From Ramlibacter algicola (GTDB lineage Bacteria > Pseudomonadota > Gammaproteobacteria > Burkholderiales > Burkholderiaceae_C): DNA of 64,000 nt. Below the pieces are notes generated by a model, which was not told the origin of the DNA, made no database searches, and saw only the letters and a program-made list of their open reading frames with translations. The stretch spans positions 1,550,001 through 1,614,000 of the forward strand of contig NZ_JAEDAO010000001.1 in the NCBI RefSeq assembly GCF_016641735.1, read 5' to 3'. Made by a program: the position numbers and the translations under genes. Below are positions 17,036 to 25,262 of the stretch, one piece after another (within the stretch, counting starts at the first letter, position 1; every line of letters begins with the position of its first letter).

Positions 17036-17455
17036 ATGCGTCGAATGTCGATGACCCTGCTTCGTCCCCTGCGCTGGGTGCTGCCGCTGGCCAGCCTCGC
17101 GATGGCCGGTTGCGCCGTCGTGCCGGCCGAGCCGGCCTATCCGGGCCCCGTCGTGTACGGCGGCACGATGCCGGCGCCAGTGGTCGCGTATCCGGGCGCC
17201 GTGGTCAGTGGGGGCGTCGTCGTCGGCTCAGCGGGCCCGGTTTATTACGGCGCGCCGCTCTATGCCGGCCCGCCGCCGCTGTTCTGGGGCGCGCCCGGGC
17301 CCGTGTTCGTGCACCCGCACGTCCACGGCGGCTCGCGCGGCTTCCGTCCCGGGGGCCATCAGCGCCCGCAGGGCGGGACGCCACGGGCGAGCGGCAACCG
17401 TCCCGGCAGCATCGGGTCGGCCATCAACAACGTGCGCCGTCGCGCACAGCAGTGA
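17036..17455 (+). CDS. Proline/glycine-rich lipoprotein
   Basis: 139 residues. The signal sequence ends in the lipobox LAMAGC, so it should be lipidated and face the periplasm or outer membrane. The mature part is low-complexity (PVVYGGTMPAPVVAYPGAVVSGG, repeated V-Y-G-P units, HPHVHGG) with a basic C-terminus (NNVRRRAQQ). I recognise no domain. Start codons at 17045 or 17051 are also possible. Confidence 0.75.
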   Translation: MRRMSMTLLRPLRWVLPLASLAMAGCAVVPAEPAYPGPVVYGGTMPAPVVAYPGAVVSGGVVVGSAGPVYYGAPLYAGPPPLFWGAPGPVFVHPHVHGGSRGFRPGGHQRPQGGTPRASGNRPGSIGSAINNVRRRAQQ

Positions 17456-17458
17456 GTA

Positions 17459-17480
17459 GGCCCCGCCGCGCGGCGGGGCC
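17459..17480. terminator. Perfect GC-rich palindrome between convergent genes
   Basis: GGCCCCGCCGC-GCGGCGGGGCC is a perfect 22-base inverted repeat placed 3 bases after the lipoprotein stop and 11 bases before the stop of the convergent small gene. It can serve both transcripts as a stem, although no T-tract follows. Confidence 0.6.
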
Positions 17481-17491
17481 CGCGTCCTCGA

Positions 17492-17752
17492 TCACAGCCG
17501 GGTGACGCCCGGCAGGATCGCCACCAGCTGGCCGTTGACGTAGAGCGCGCCTTCCGGGGCGCCCGAGTCGCGGTGCAGTTCGTGGAACTCCACCGTCTCG
17601 ATGGCCGGCGTCGCGGCCTCCGCGGCGGCTGCCGCGCGCTCTGCCGCCCGCGCGGCGTGCCGGCTGGCGGCGTGCAGCAGCGCGGCCAGCACGCGCAGCA
17701 GCGTGGAGCTCAAGGGCCGGGCCGCATCGGCCCAGGGCAGGTTCGTGGTCAT
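17492..17752 (-). CDS. Small hypothetical protein
   Basis: 86 residues. The N-terminal half is an alanine-rich amphipathic helix (RVLAALLHAASRHAARAAERAAAAAEAA). The C-terminal half, VEFHELHRDSGAPEGALYVNGQLVAILPGVTRL, looks like a short beta-hairpin domain. No family recognised. Convergent with the lipoprotein gene across a strong palindrome. Confidence 0.6.
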   Translation of the reverse strand: MTTNLPWADAARPLSSTLLRVLAALLHAASRHAARAAERAAAAAEAATPAIETVEFHELHRDSGAPEGALYVNGQLVAILPGVTRL

Positions 17753-17871
17753 GTTGTTCTTCCTGGTCGGTCCGCCTCGCGGCGGTCTTTGTCACGAGTG
17801 GGCGATGCACCAATGCAAACGGCCCGGGGCTTGTCGCCACCGGGCCGTCGTCGCGTGCGGGGCTGATGCTC

Positions 17872-18009
17872 TCAGCCTGGCGGCGCGATGGCCTGGTGGC
17901 AGCGGTCACGCAGGACGACGACCTCCTGCAAGCCTGCGATCGATGACGGCAGCGCCGCGCCCCAGGGGCGTGCTGCGATCGGCGCGAAGGCTTGGTAGGT
18001 GGTGGACAT
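17872..18009 (-). CDS. Possible small protein (45 residues)
   Basis: The frame reads MSTTYQAFAPIAARPWGAALPSSIAGLQEVV and ends QAIAPPG. An in-frame TTG at 18072 would give 66 residues. Its composition is less biased than typical shadow frames, and it occupies an otherwise empty 390-base stretch (17753-18142) where I see no other gene. Ribosome site weak; low confidence. Confidence 0.35.
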   Translation of the reverse strand: MSTTYQAFAPIAARPWGAALPSSIAGLQEVVVLRDRCHQAIAPPG

Positions 18010-18142
18010 CACTGGCTGGTGGTTGGAGGGCTGGGCGTCACCGGCAGCTGCGCGCAGCACCGGCTTGATCAAATGATTAACGATCTTTGCTCTTTGCGCA
18101 AGTCCCCCGGACGGGTGATGTCGCCGGCCCGCGACAACCGGG

Positions 18143-18706
18143 TCAGCGCTTGCGCTTGAGGGGGGCGATGCCGGCCTGCGACTGCTTCCACAGCGACAGG
18201 CCGTCGTCCTTGCCGGCCGGCGTGGGAGGCTTCGCGCCCGGCGCGGGCGGCTCGGCGGCCGGCGGCGGCACCAGCACTTCGCCCAGGAGTTCGAGCAGTC
18301 GCGTGCGCGCGCGCTCGGGATGGCGGCGGAAATAGGTCAGCACCAGGCCGACGATGAAGCGCTCGTCGTCGTTGCGTGGCAGCGCCGGGTCGTCCGCCGC
18401 GGGGGCGAGGGAGGGCGCAGACGGGGCAGGCACGGCCGCGCCGCTGGCGCCGTGCGGCACGTCCATCCAGCCGTTCGGCTTGTGCGAGAGCTGCTCGAAC
18501 TGGCGCGCCAGCCGTTCACCGATCTGGCGCGAGCGGCTCTTGATCTGGCTCCAGTAGCTGGGGTGGATCTGCAGCCGTTCGGCGAAACGGCGCTCCAGCC
18601 CGCGCAAGGTGGCGGCATCGGGGTGCTTGACCGTGGCCCGGACAAACTCCTCGAAGAGCGCGAGCGCGTTGTCCAGGCGGACCCGCGCGACGTCTCGGGG
18701 TTGCAT
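18143..18706 (-). CDS. Hypothetical protein with N-terminal lambda-repressor-like HTH
   Basis: 187 residues. Residues about 25-80 (LERRFAERLQIHPSYWSQIKSRSRQIGERLARQFEQLSHKPNGWMD) read like the Cro/C1-type helix-turn-helix plus closing helix of XRE regulators (compare the usual S-Y-I-S-Q-...-R-x-I-G-x-x-x-A-R-x-x-E...GWLD). A Pro/Ala-rich linker follows, then DERFIVGLVLTYFRRHPERARTRLLELLGEVL, a helical segment, and a basic tail ending PLKRKR. DNA binding is inferred; the target is unknown. It is followed by nothing on its strand, and its start is 58 bases from the end of the histidine-kinase gene. Confidence 0.65.
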   Translation of the reverse strand: MQPRDVARVRLDNALALFEEFVRATVKHPDAATLRGLERRFAERLQIHPSYWSQIKSRSRQIGERLARQFEQLSHKPNGWMDVPHGASGAAVPAPSAPSLAPAADDPALPRNDDERFIVGLVLTYFRRHPERARTRLLELLGEVLVPPPAAEPPAPGAKPPTPAGKDDGLSLWKQSQAGIAPLKRKR

Positions 18707-18764
18707 GGACCCCGATGATAAACCGTCCTTGATCAGTTGGGTCAGCTTCGATGGCGGGCCGTGC

Positions 18765-20270
18765 TCAGCGCGACGCCAGCGGCAGGCGCATGGAGAACGT
18801 CGACCCGCGGCCCGGGCCGTCGCTGCGCGCGCCCAGCTTGCCGCGGTGCATGCGCACCAGCGCGCGCGACAGTGCGAGCCCGACGCCAAGACCTCCATCG
18901 ACGCCCGCTTGCGGCAAGCCGGACGTCTCGGCCTGCGCGAAGAGTTCGAAGATGCGCTCGAGGTCCTGGGCGTCGATGCCGCGGCCGTTGTCCTGGACTT
19001 CGACCTCGGCCTCGCTGCCGCAGCGCCGCGCGCGGACCTGGACACGGCCGCCCTCGGGCGTGTACTTGGCCGCATTGACGAGCATGTTCTGCACGACCTG
19101 CGCCAGCCGCGTGGGGTCGCCTTCAACCACCAGTTCCTCGTCGGCAGGCAGCGATACCGTCAGCTCGTGTCCGCGCGCATCGATCTGCGGCCGCACGGTT
19201 TCGATCGAATGCCGCACGACCTCGGCCAGCGACACGCGCTCGGGACGCAGCGTGATCTTGCCGGTCGTCAGGCGCGACACGTCGAGCAGGTCGTCCACCA
19301 GCCGGGTCAATTGCGTCAGCTGGCGGTCGATGATGTCGCGGACGCGTGCGTGCCGGTCGGGCAACTGCTTGTCCAGCTGCATCAGCGTGACCGCATTGCG
19401 GATCGGCGCCAGCGGGTTGCGCAGTTCGTGCGCGAGCATCGCGATGAACTCGCTCATGCGCCGGCTCGATCGCTCGAGGTCTTCCAGCCGCTTCTGCTGC
19501 GACTTGTCCTGCAGCACGACCGCGAAGCCCAGCAGCTCGCCGCTGCGGCCGTACACCGCGGTGGTGACCGACTTGGCCCAGAAGCGGCTGCCGTCGTGGC
19601 GCACGCGCCAGCCTTCCTCCTCGATGCGGCCGTGCCGCGTCGCGCCGTCGAGCGTCGCCTGCGGATGCCCGGCTTCGCGATCGGCGTCGGGAACCACCAG
19701 CCCGAGATGCCGGCCCATGATGGTGCTGGCCGGGTAGCCCAGGATGGTCTCGGCGGCCTTGTTCCAGCTCTGCACGAGGCCACCGCGGTCGAGCATGAAG
19801 ATCGCGTGGTCCTCGACGCTGTCCACCAGCAGCCGGAAGCGCTCCTCGCTCGCGCGCAGCGCTTCCTCGTGCGCGCGGCGCTCGGTGAGGTCGCGCGTGA
19901 CCTTGGCGAAGCCGGTGAGTTCGTGGGTAGCGGGATCGCGCAGCGCCGTGATCACGACGTTGGCCCAGAAGCGGCTGCCGTCCTTGCGCAGCCGCCAGCC
20001 CTCGTCCTCGAAGCGGCCGTCGCGCGTCGCGCGGCGCAGCTCTTCCTGCGGCCAGCCCGAAGCCACGGCCTCGGGTGGATAGAAGATGGAGAAGTGGCGG
20101 CCGAGGATCTCGCTGCGCGTCCAGCCCTTGAGCTTCTGCGCGCCGCTGTTCCAGGTGACGATCAGTCCCTGGGGGTCGAGCACGAAGATTCCGTAGTCGA
20201 CGACAGCTTCCACCAGCAGTTGCAGGCGGTCTTCGATGTTGCCGGGGGAGGAGGTGGGTTCGGGGGTCAA
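18765..20270 (-). CDS. PAS-PAS sensor histidine kinase
   Basis: 501 residues without membrane segments, so a soluble sensor. Two PAS domains, about 15-130 (VDYGIFVLDPQGLIVTWNSGAQKLKGW) and 145-255 (VEDHAIFMLDRGGLVQSWNKAAE), each close with a PAC-like KVTRDLTERR or QDKSQQKR. HisKA follows with the H-box MLAHELRNPLAPIRNAV, then HATPase_c with N-box NMLVNAAKYTPEGG, G1 DNGRGID and G2 GLGVGLALSRALV. No receiver domain and no adjacent response regulator, so the partner is encoded elsewhere. The TTG start is inferred because no ATG precedes the first PAS. Confidence 0.9.
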   Translation of the reverse strand: MTPEPTSSPGNIEDRLQLLVEAVVDYGIFVLDPQGLIVTWNSGAQKLKGWTRSEILGRHFSIFYPPEAVASGWPQEELRRATRDGRFEDEGWRLRKDGSRFWANVVITALRDPATHELTGFAKVTRDLTERRAHEEALRASEERFRLLVDSVEDHAIFMLDRGGLVQSWNKAAETILGYPASTIMGRHLGLVVPDADREAGHPQATLDGATRHGRIEEEGWRVRHDGSRFWAKSVTTAVYGRSGELLGFAVVLQDKSQQKRLEDLERSSRRMSEFIAMLAHELRNPLAPIRNAVTLMQLDKQLPDRHARVRDIIDRQLTQLTRLVDDLLDVSRLTTGKITLRPERVSLAEVVRHSIETVRPQIDARGHELTVSLPADEELVVEGDPTRLAQVVQNMLVNAAKYTPEGGRVQVRARRCGSEAEVEVQDNGRGIDAQDLERIFELFAQAETSGLPQAGVDGGLGVGLALSRALVRMHRGKLGARSDGPGRGSTFSMRLPLASR

Positions 20271-20397
20271 ACTCAGCTGGGAGTCAGGAAGCCAGCGCGC
20301 GATTATCCCGGTGGGAGGCGCTCATGCATAGTGTCGGCGCGTACCTGCCGAAGGTCGGTGCGAGCGCCTACGGCTCATCCATGCGAGCGCATCCACC

Positions 20398-21570
20398 ATG
20401 GCGGCCATGCGCGAGGACAGCGAAGCCGCCCGCGACGTCGCGGCCGACGATTTCGAAGAGACCGCACGCTCCGCGGGGTTGCGTTACGTCTCCGACGAGG
20501 ACGCCGGCCTCACGCGCGTGAACAAGGGCGACACTTTCGTGTACGTCAAGGCCAATGGCCAGCCCGTGACGGACGAGCGCACGCTGGAACGCATCCGCAA
20601 GCTCGCGATCCCCCCGGCCTACACCGACGTCTGGATCTGCACGCGCGCCGACGGCCACCTGCAGGCCACCGGCCGCGATGCGAAGGGGCGCAAGCAGTAC
20701 CGCTACCACCCGCGCTTCCGCGAGGTGCGCGAGGAGACCAAGTACGAGCACATGATGGAGTTCGCTCGGGCGCTGCCGGACATCCGCCGCGCGATCGCCG
20801 GGCACATGGCCCTGCGCGGACTGCCGCGCGAGAAGGTGCTGGCCACCGTCGTGCACCTGCTGGAGACCACGCTCATCCGCGTGGGCAACGACGACTACGT
20901 GAAGGAGAACAAGAGCTACGGCCTCACGACGCTGCGCAACAAGCACGTCGCGGTGGAGGGTGCGGCGCTCAGGTTCGAGTTCAAGGGCAAGAGCGGCAAG
21001 ACCTGGAAGCTGCAGGTGAAGGACCGCCGCGTCGCGAAGGTCGTGCGCGCCTGCCAGGAACTGCCGGGCCAGCGCCTGTTCCAGTACCACGACGACGATG
21101 GCGAGCTGAAGGAAGTCACCTCGGCCGACGTCAACGCGTACCTGCGCGAGATCTCCGGCCGCGACATCACGGCCAAGGACTTCCGCACCTGGGCCGGCAC
21201 GGTGATGGCCGCGTTGGCGCTGCAGGAAGTCGAGCACGCGGAGACGCAGGCGGCGATGAAGAAGAACGTGAAAGCGGCGATCGAGCGCGTCGCGGCCCGG
21301 CTGGGCAACACGCCGACGATCTGCCGCAAGTGCTACGTGCACCCCGAGGTGCTGCAGGCCTACGCCGAAGGTGGCCTGCTGCTCGAGATCGGGAAAAAGG
21401 TCGAAGGCGAGTTGCAGGACGGCTCGCTGCGGCCGGAAGAAAGCGCGGTGCTCACGCTGCTGCAGGCGCGGCTGGAGCGCACGCTCGAAGGGCAGCTGTC
21501 GGACAGCCTCGTGGCGCTCGATGGGAAGGCACCCGCGAAAGGAAAGGCGAGAGCGGCCGCGCACGCGTGA
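20398..21570 (+). CDS. DNA topoisomerase IB (poxvirus-type)
   Basis: 390 residues. The N-terminal beta domain includes RYVSDEDAGLTRVNKGDTFVYV and LAIPPAYTDVWIC. The catalytic domain carries TLIRVGNDDYVKENKSYGLTTL (catalytic Arg162), FEFKGKSGK (Lys), FRTWAGTVMAAL (Arg263) and the nucleophilic Tyr313 in CRKCYVHPEVL. The enzyme relaxes supercoils by forming a 3'-phosphotyrosyl link. Bacterial members are sporadic and often sit in accessory neighbourhoods. The Lys/Ala-rich C-terminal tail may bind DNA. ATG at 20407 is an alternative start. Confidence 0.95.
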   Translation: MAAMREDSEAARDVAADDFEETARSAGLRYVSDEDAGLTRVNKGDTFVYVKANGQPVTDERTLERIRKLAIPPAYTDVWICTRADGHLQATGRDAKGRKQYRYHPRFREVREETKYEHMMEFARALPDIRRAIAGHMALRGLPREKVLATVVHLLETTLIRVGNDDYVKENKSYGLTTLRNKHVAVEGAALRFEFKGKSGKTWKLQVKDRRVAKVVRACQELPGQRLFQYHDDDGELKEVTSADVNAYLREISGRDITAKDFRTWAGTVMAALALQEVEHAETQAAMKKNVKAAIERVAARLGNTPTICRKCYVHPEVLQAYAEGGLLLEIGKKVEGELQDGSLRPEESAVLTLLQARLERTLEGQLSDSLVALDGKAPAKGKARAAAHA

Positions 21571-21596
21571 CGACCGGAGCTGTCCTAGCGGGCGGC

Positions 21597-21709
21597 GTTG
21601 TCGTTGAGGGCCTGACCCGCAATCCATGCTCGATCAACGATGGATTCCGGCTTTCGCCGGAATGACAAACGCGGGGTGTTGTCATTGCGGGCTTGACCCG
21701 CAATCCACG
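21597..21709. repeat. REP-like palindromes, three units
   Basis: GGCCTGACCCGCAATCCATG, GATGGATTCCGGCTTTCGCCGGAATGACA and TGTCATTGCGGGCTTGACCCGCAATCCA follow the topoisomerase gene. Both main types of the window's repeat family are present. No gene lies between 21571 and 21736. Confidence 0.85.
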
Positions 21710-21736
21710 CGAAGGCGCGTGAGCGCCGCACCCTCC

Positions 21737-22024
21737 TCAGGCCGCCACGAGGTCCTGGTACTCCGGATGCCGCTGGATCCACGCGGCGACGTAGGTGCAA
21801 GACGGCTGGATGCGGCGGCCCGCGGCGCGCGCGTCATCCAGTGCGAAGCGCACCAGCTGCCCCGCGAGGCCGCGGCCTTCGAAGGCGGGATCGATCTCGG
21901 TGTGCACGAGCTCCAGCACTCCGGCGCGGTCGCGCCAGGCGAGATGGCCGGCAAGCCGGCCTTCGTGGTGGATTTCGTAGCGATGCTGCGCGTCGTTGCG
22001 CCGGGTCTGCGGTGTGTCGGCCAT
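21737..22024 (-). CDS. GNAT-like N-acetyltransferase, short YjdJ/Gcn5-related type
   Basis: 95 residues. The pattern HRYEIHHEGRLAGHLAWRDRAGVLELVHTEIDPAFEGRGLAGQLVRFALDDARAAGRRIQPSCTYVAAWIQRHPEY is the minimal GNAT fold of this family: acetyl-CoA-binding EGRGLAGQLV and the conserved P-x-C-x-Y-V-x-x-W-x-x-x-H-P-E-Y end. The substrate is unknown. Transcribed divergently from the nitrilase-family gene. Confidence 0.88.
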   Translation of the reverse strand: MADTPQTRRNDAQHRYEIHHEGRLAGHLAWRDRAGVLELVHTEIDPAFEGRGLAGQLVRFALDDARAAGRRIQPSCTYVAAWIQRHPEYQDLVAA

Positions 22025-22093
22025 GCGGCGATTGTGCGGGGCGGCAGCGGCGCCGTGGTCTACTGGTGGCTCAGCAAGGAGCACGGGAGTTCC

Positions 22094-22861
22094 ATGACGC
22101 ACCGCATCGCGATCGGCCAGGTCGGCATGCACTGGACCACGCGCGAGAACATGGCGTCGATCGCGCAGGCGCTGCGGTTGGCGCAGGCGCAAGGCGCCGC
22201 GCTCTGCGCGTTTTCCGAACTGGCCATCACCGGCTTCCATCGGCAGATCGCACGCGAGGCGGTGCCGGAGATCGTCGCCCCGGCGGTCGATGAACTGCGC
22301 CGAGATTGCGCGCGCCTCGGCGTCGGCGCGGCGGTCGGTGCGCCGACGTTCGCGGAGGGCGGCGCCAGGTTCATCTCGCACCTGCTGGTCGACGAGCGCG
22401 GCGACATCGCGGCGACCGTGTCCAAGCAGGGGCTGACCGGACCCGAGGCCACGTTCTTCCAGCGCGGGTCCTCGCGTCCCGTCGGGCGAGTGCAAGGGCT
22501 GCGCTGTTCGGCCGTGATCTGCCGCGAAGTCGAAGACCTCGAACAGGTGTCGCAGGACCTGCCGCACGGCAGCGTCGACTTGGTGTTCGTGCCGGGCGCG
22601 CTGCGGCAGGACCCCGACAAGCCGCGCACCGACCCGCCCGAGTACGTTCGCCGGATCCAGCGCCTGGCGCGCGCGACCGGCGCGTACGTCGTGCAGACCA
22701 ACTGGCCGAACGCGCTGAACCGCCCGGAGGACAGCGTCGACGGCGGCGAGAGCACCGTGGCGAGCCCGGAAGGAGAGGTCCTGTTCCGGCTGCCGCGGCA
22801 GGCATCGGGCGTGGCGGTGTTCACGCTGGGCGAGTCGCGCTTCGACTGGCATCCGCAGTGA
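22094..22861 (+). CDS. Carbon-nitrogen hydrolase (nitrilase superfamily)
   Basis: 255 residues with the nitrilase triad: Glu42 in FSELAITGF, Lys111 in SKQGLTGPE and Cys143 in SAVICREVEDL. Cytoplasmic amidase-type enzyme; substrate unassigned. The Cys is followed by R-E-V-E-D-L rather than the common D-x-R-F-P, which places it in a less studied branch. The ATG is preceded by a GGGAG element. Confidence 0.88.
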   Translation: MTHRIAIGQVGMHWTTRENMASIAQALRLAQAQGAALCAFSELAITGFHRQIAREAVPEIVAPAVDELRRDCARLGVGAAVGAPTFAEGGARFISHLLVDERGDIAATVSKQGLTGPEATFFQRGSSRPVGRVQGLRCSAVICREVEDLEQVSQDLPHGSVDLVFVPGALRQDPDKPRTDPPEYVRRIQRLARATGAYVVQTNWPNALNRPEDSVDGGESTVASPEGEVLFRLPRQASGVAVFTLGESRFDWHPQ

Positions 22862-22908
22862 CGTCGCCGGTCGCAGGTACATTCCTTCCATCTGCAGGAG
22901 ACCTTCGC

Positions 22909-23157
22909 ATGGGCACCGCTTTCTGGATCCGCCGCTTCGCCTTCATGTTCGTGATCGCCTTCGTCATCACCGGGGGCTCGCAACTGCTGCGCGGGCGGGC
23001 GGTCGAAGCGTCGCTCGAGCATGGCCTGCTCTGGGGTCTCGTCTCCGCGGCCGTCTTCGTCGGCGGGCGCCTGTACCAGTCGCGGCGCGGCCGGCACTGC
23101 GCGTTGTGCAACGACATCGCCGCCGCACCCGGCGGGGAGCCGCCGCGCGCGGGCTGA
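22909..23157 (+). CDS. Small two-helix membrane protein
   Basis: 82 residues. Two hydrophobic segments (FAFMFVIAFVITGGSQLL and HGLLWGLVSAAVFVGGRLY) with a short loop, then a basic tail with a CALC pair. AGGAG lies 8 bases before the ATG. It resembles small inner-membrane proteins of unknown function common in Comamonadaceae. Confidence 0.7.
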   Translation: MGTAFWIRRFAFMFVIAFVITGGSQLLRGRAVEASLEHGLLWGLVSAAVFVGGRLYQSRRGRHCALCNDIAAAPGGEPPRAG

Positions 23158-23161
23158 CCCG

Positions 23162-23686
23162 GTGGCGTCGGTGCCGGCGATTCGCGACGCCACCACCGGC
23201 GACTGCCGCGCGGTCGCCGAGGTGCACGTCGCGTCCTGGCGCGGCGCTTACGCGCACCTGCTGCCTTCCGCGTTCCTCGCCGGCCTGTCCGTGGACCAGC
23301 GCGAAGCGTCGTGGCAGTCGGTGCTGGCCGAAGGCCACTCGCAGTTGCTGGTCGCCGAAGCGAAGGGCGAGATCGTCGGCTTCTCGTCGTTCGGTGCCAG
23401 CCGCGATGCCGATGCACCGGCCGGCCGCGGCGAGTTGTGGGCGCTGTACGTGCATCCCGGTGCGTGGTGCACGGGCACCGGCCGTGCGCTGTGGCAAGCC
23501 ACGCGCGGGCGGTTGCAGGCGCGCGACTTCACGAGCGCCAGCCTGTGGGTGCTGGAGGGCAACCAGCGCGGCATCGCCTTCTACGCCAAGTCCGGCTTCG
23601 CGCCGGACGTGGGCAGCGGGAAGGAATTCGACCTCGGGGGCACGCGCCTGCGCGAGGTGCGGATGCTCGCCAACCTGCTGGGCTAG
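23162..23686 (+). CDS. GNAT-family N-acetyltransferase
   Basis: 174 residues. The start IRDATTGDCRAVAEVHVASWRGAYAHLLP, the beta-4 strand GELWALYVHPGAWCTGTGRALWQ (acetyl-CoA pyrophosphate loop) and FYAKSGFAPDVGSGKEFDLGG are typical. The GTG at 23162 is used because the upstream ATG frame runs through the preceding gene. Just 4 bases separate it from the membrane-protein stop. Substrate unknown. Confidence 0.85.
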   Translation: MASVPAIRDATTGDCRAVAEVHVASWRGAYAHLLPSAFLAGLSVDQREASWQSVLAEGHSQLLVAEAKGEIVGFSSFGASRDADAPAGRGELWALYVHPGAWCTGTGRALWQATRGRLQARDFTSASLWVLEGNQRGIAFYAKSGFAPDVGSGKEFDLGGTRLREVRMLANLLG

Positions 23687-23698
23687 CATCGTCGCGGC

Positions 23699-24259
23699 AT
23701 GGCTGACGCATTCCCCACCCTCACGACTGGGCGGCTCACGCTGCGCGAGATCACCGACGACGACGCGCCGGAGCTGCTGCGCATCCACGGCAATGCCGAC
23801 CACATGCGCTGGTTCGGTGTCGACCCGATGCCGGACCTGGAAGCCGCGCGCGACCTGATCCGCCGCTTCGCTGCCTGGCGCGACCAGCCGAATCCCGGCA
23901 CGCGCTGGGGCATGCAGTTGCACGGCGAGCCAGGGCTGATCGGCACGTGCAGCCTGTTTTCCTGGCACCGCCAGTGGCGCAAATGCGCGACTGGCTACGA
24001 GATCGCGCCGGAGCACGCCAACCGCGGGCTGATGCGCGAGGCGCTCACCTGCATCCTCGGCTGGGGCTTCGCGCACATGGACGACCTGAACCGCGTCGAG
24101 GCGCAAGTGCATCCCGACAACACCGCGTCGTTGCGGCTGCTGGGAAAGCTGGGTTTCGTGGAGGAGGGGCGGTTGCGCGAAGTGGGCTACTGGGGCGGGC
24201 GCCACCACGACCTGCTGCAACTGGCACTGCTGCGCAGGGACTGGCGCGGCGTCGCCTGA
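23699..24259 (+). CDS. GNAT-family acetyltransferase, RimJ/RimL-like
   Basis: 186 residues. TLTTGRLTLREITDDDAPELLRIHG at the N-terminus and GYEIAPEHANRGLMREALTCILGWGF...RVEAQVHPDNTASLRLLGKLGFVEEGRLRE are the hallmarks of the RimJ/RimL/YdaF group, which acetylates protein N-termini or small molecules. It starts 12 bases after the other GNAT, so the two probably share a transcript. Confidence 0.88.
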   Translation: MADAFPTLTTGRLTLREITDDDAPELLRIHGNADHMRWFGVDPMPDLEAARDLIRRFAAWRDQPNPGTRWGMQLHGEPGLIGTCSLFSWHRQWRKCATGYEIAPEHANRGLMREALTCILGWGFAHMDDLNRVEAQVHPDNTASLRLLGKLGFVEEGRLREVGYWGGRHHDLLQLALLRRDWRGVA

Positions 24260-24290
24260 CCCCGCGCCAGCTCGTCGAACCCAGGCCGCG

Positions 24291-25262
24291 TCAGTCGGCC
24301 TTGATGTTCCCGGCCTTGATCACGCGGGCCCACTTCTCGAGCTCCGCCTTCTGGAACGCCGCCATCTCCGCCGGGGTCTGGCCGCCCGGGTCGATGCCTT
24401 GCGCCACCAGCTTGGCCGTGATGTCGGGGTCCTTCACCGCCTTGATCATTTCGGCGGCGAGCCGGTCGACGATGGGCTGCGGCACGCCGGCCGGCGCGAA
24501 GATCGCCTGCCAGGACACGATCGAGAAGCCGGGCAGGGTCTCGCCGATGGCGGGCACGTCGGGCAGCGAGGGTGATCGCTTGTCGCTCGTGACGCCCAGC
24601 GCGCGCAGCTTGCCGGCCTTGATGTGCGGCAGCGCGGGCGCGAGGTTCTCGAAGATCACGTCCGCACCCTGGCCGGACAGCAGCGCGTTGAGCGACTCGG
24701 CGCTGCTCTTGTAGGGCACGTGGACCATCTTGCCGCCGGTGAGCTGCTCGAAGAACACGCCCGACAGGTGCTGCGACGTGCCGTTGCCGGACGACGCGTA
24801 GTTGATCGAGCCGGGCTTGGACTTCGCCGCGGCCATCACGTCCTGCAGCGACTTGTACGGGCTGTCCGCGCGCACGACCAGCACGTTGGGCATGGAGCCG
24901 ATCATCGTGATGGGCTTGAAGTCACGGATCGGGTCGTACGGCAGCTTGCTGTAGAGGCTGGCGTTGATCGCGTGCGAGCTGATCGTGCCGCCCTGGATCG
25001 TGTAGCCGTCGGGCGCGGCCTTGGCGGTGAGGTCGCTGCCGTTGCTGCCGCCGGCGCCCGGCTTGTTCTCGATCACGAACGTGGCGCCAAGGCCGTTGGC
25101 CGCCTTCTGCGTCACCAGCCTTGCGAGGATGTCCGTCGTGCCGCCGGGGCCGAACGGCACGATGTACGTGATGGGCTTGGACGGCCACTTGTCCTGCGCG
25201 TGCAGGGCAGGGGAGGCAGCGGCCACGGCGAGGGCGGCGGCGATCAGGGCGCGGCGGTGCAT
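24291..25262 (-). CDS. Bug-family (tripartite tricarboxylate transporter) substrate-binding protein
   Basis: 323 residues with a signal peptide (RRALIAAALAVAAASPALHAQ). The mature protein shows the Bug signature WPSKPITYIVPFGPGGTTDILARLV, VIENKPGAGGSNGSDLTAKAAPDGYT and YASSGNGTSQHLSGVFFEQL. These periplasmic proteins bind carboxylates through the GPGG/GAGG loops. No TctA/TctB membrane genes lie nearby, as is common for the expanded orphan set of Burkholderiales. Start chosen at the signal peptide. Confidence 0.9.
   Translation of the reverse strand: MHRRALIAAALAVAAASPALHAQDKWPSKPITYIVPFGPGGTTDILARLVTQKAANGLGATFVIENKPGAGGSNGSDLTAKAAPDGYTIQGGTISSHAINASLYSKLPYDPIRDFKPITMIGSMPNVLVVRADSPYKSLQDVMAAAKSKPGSINYASSGNGTSQHLSGVFFEQLTGGKMVHVPYKSSAESLNALLSGQGADVIFENLAPALPHIKAGKLRALGVTSDKRSPSLPDVPAIGETLPGFSIVSWQAIFAPAGVPQPIVDRLAAEMIKAVKDPDITAKLVAQGIDPGGQTPAEMAAFQKAELEKWARVIKAGNIKAD

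Noticed and set aside
18065..18080. FNR/ANR-like box TTGATCAAATGATTAA
   Set aside because: The right half does not match ATCAA at the required spacing and no clear gene starts next to it.
18609..21665. Frame of over 1000 codons running antisense to the kinase and into the topoisomerase gene
   Set aside because: Low-complexity shadow of two real genes on different strands; no domain is recognisable in it.
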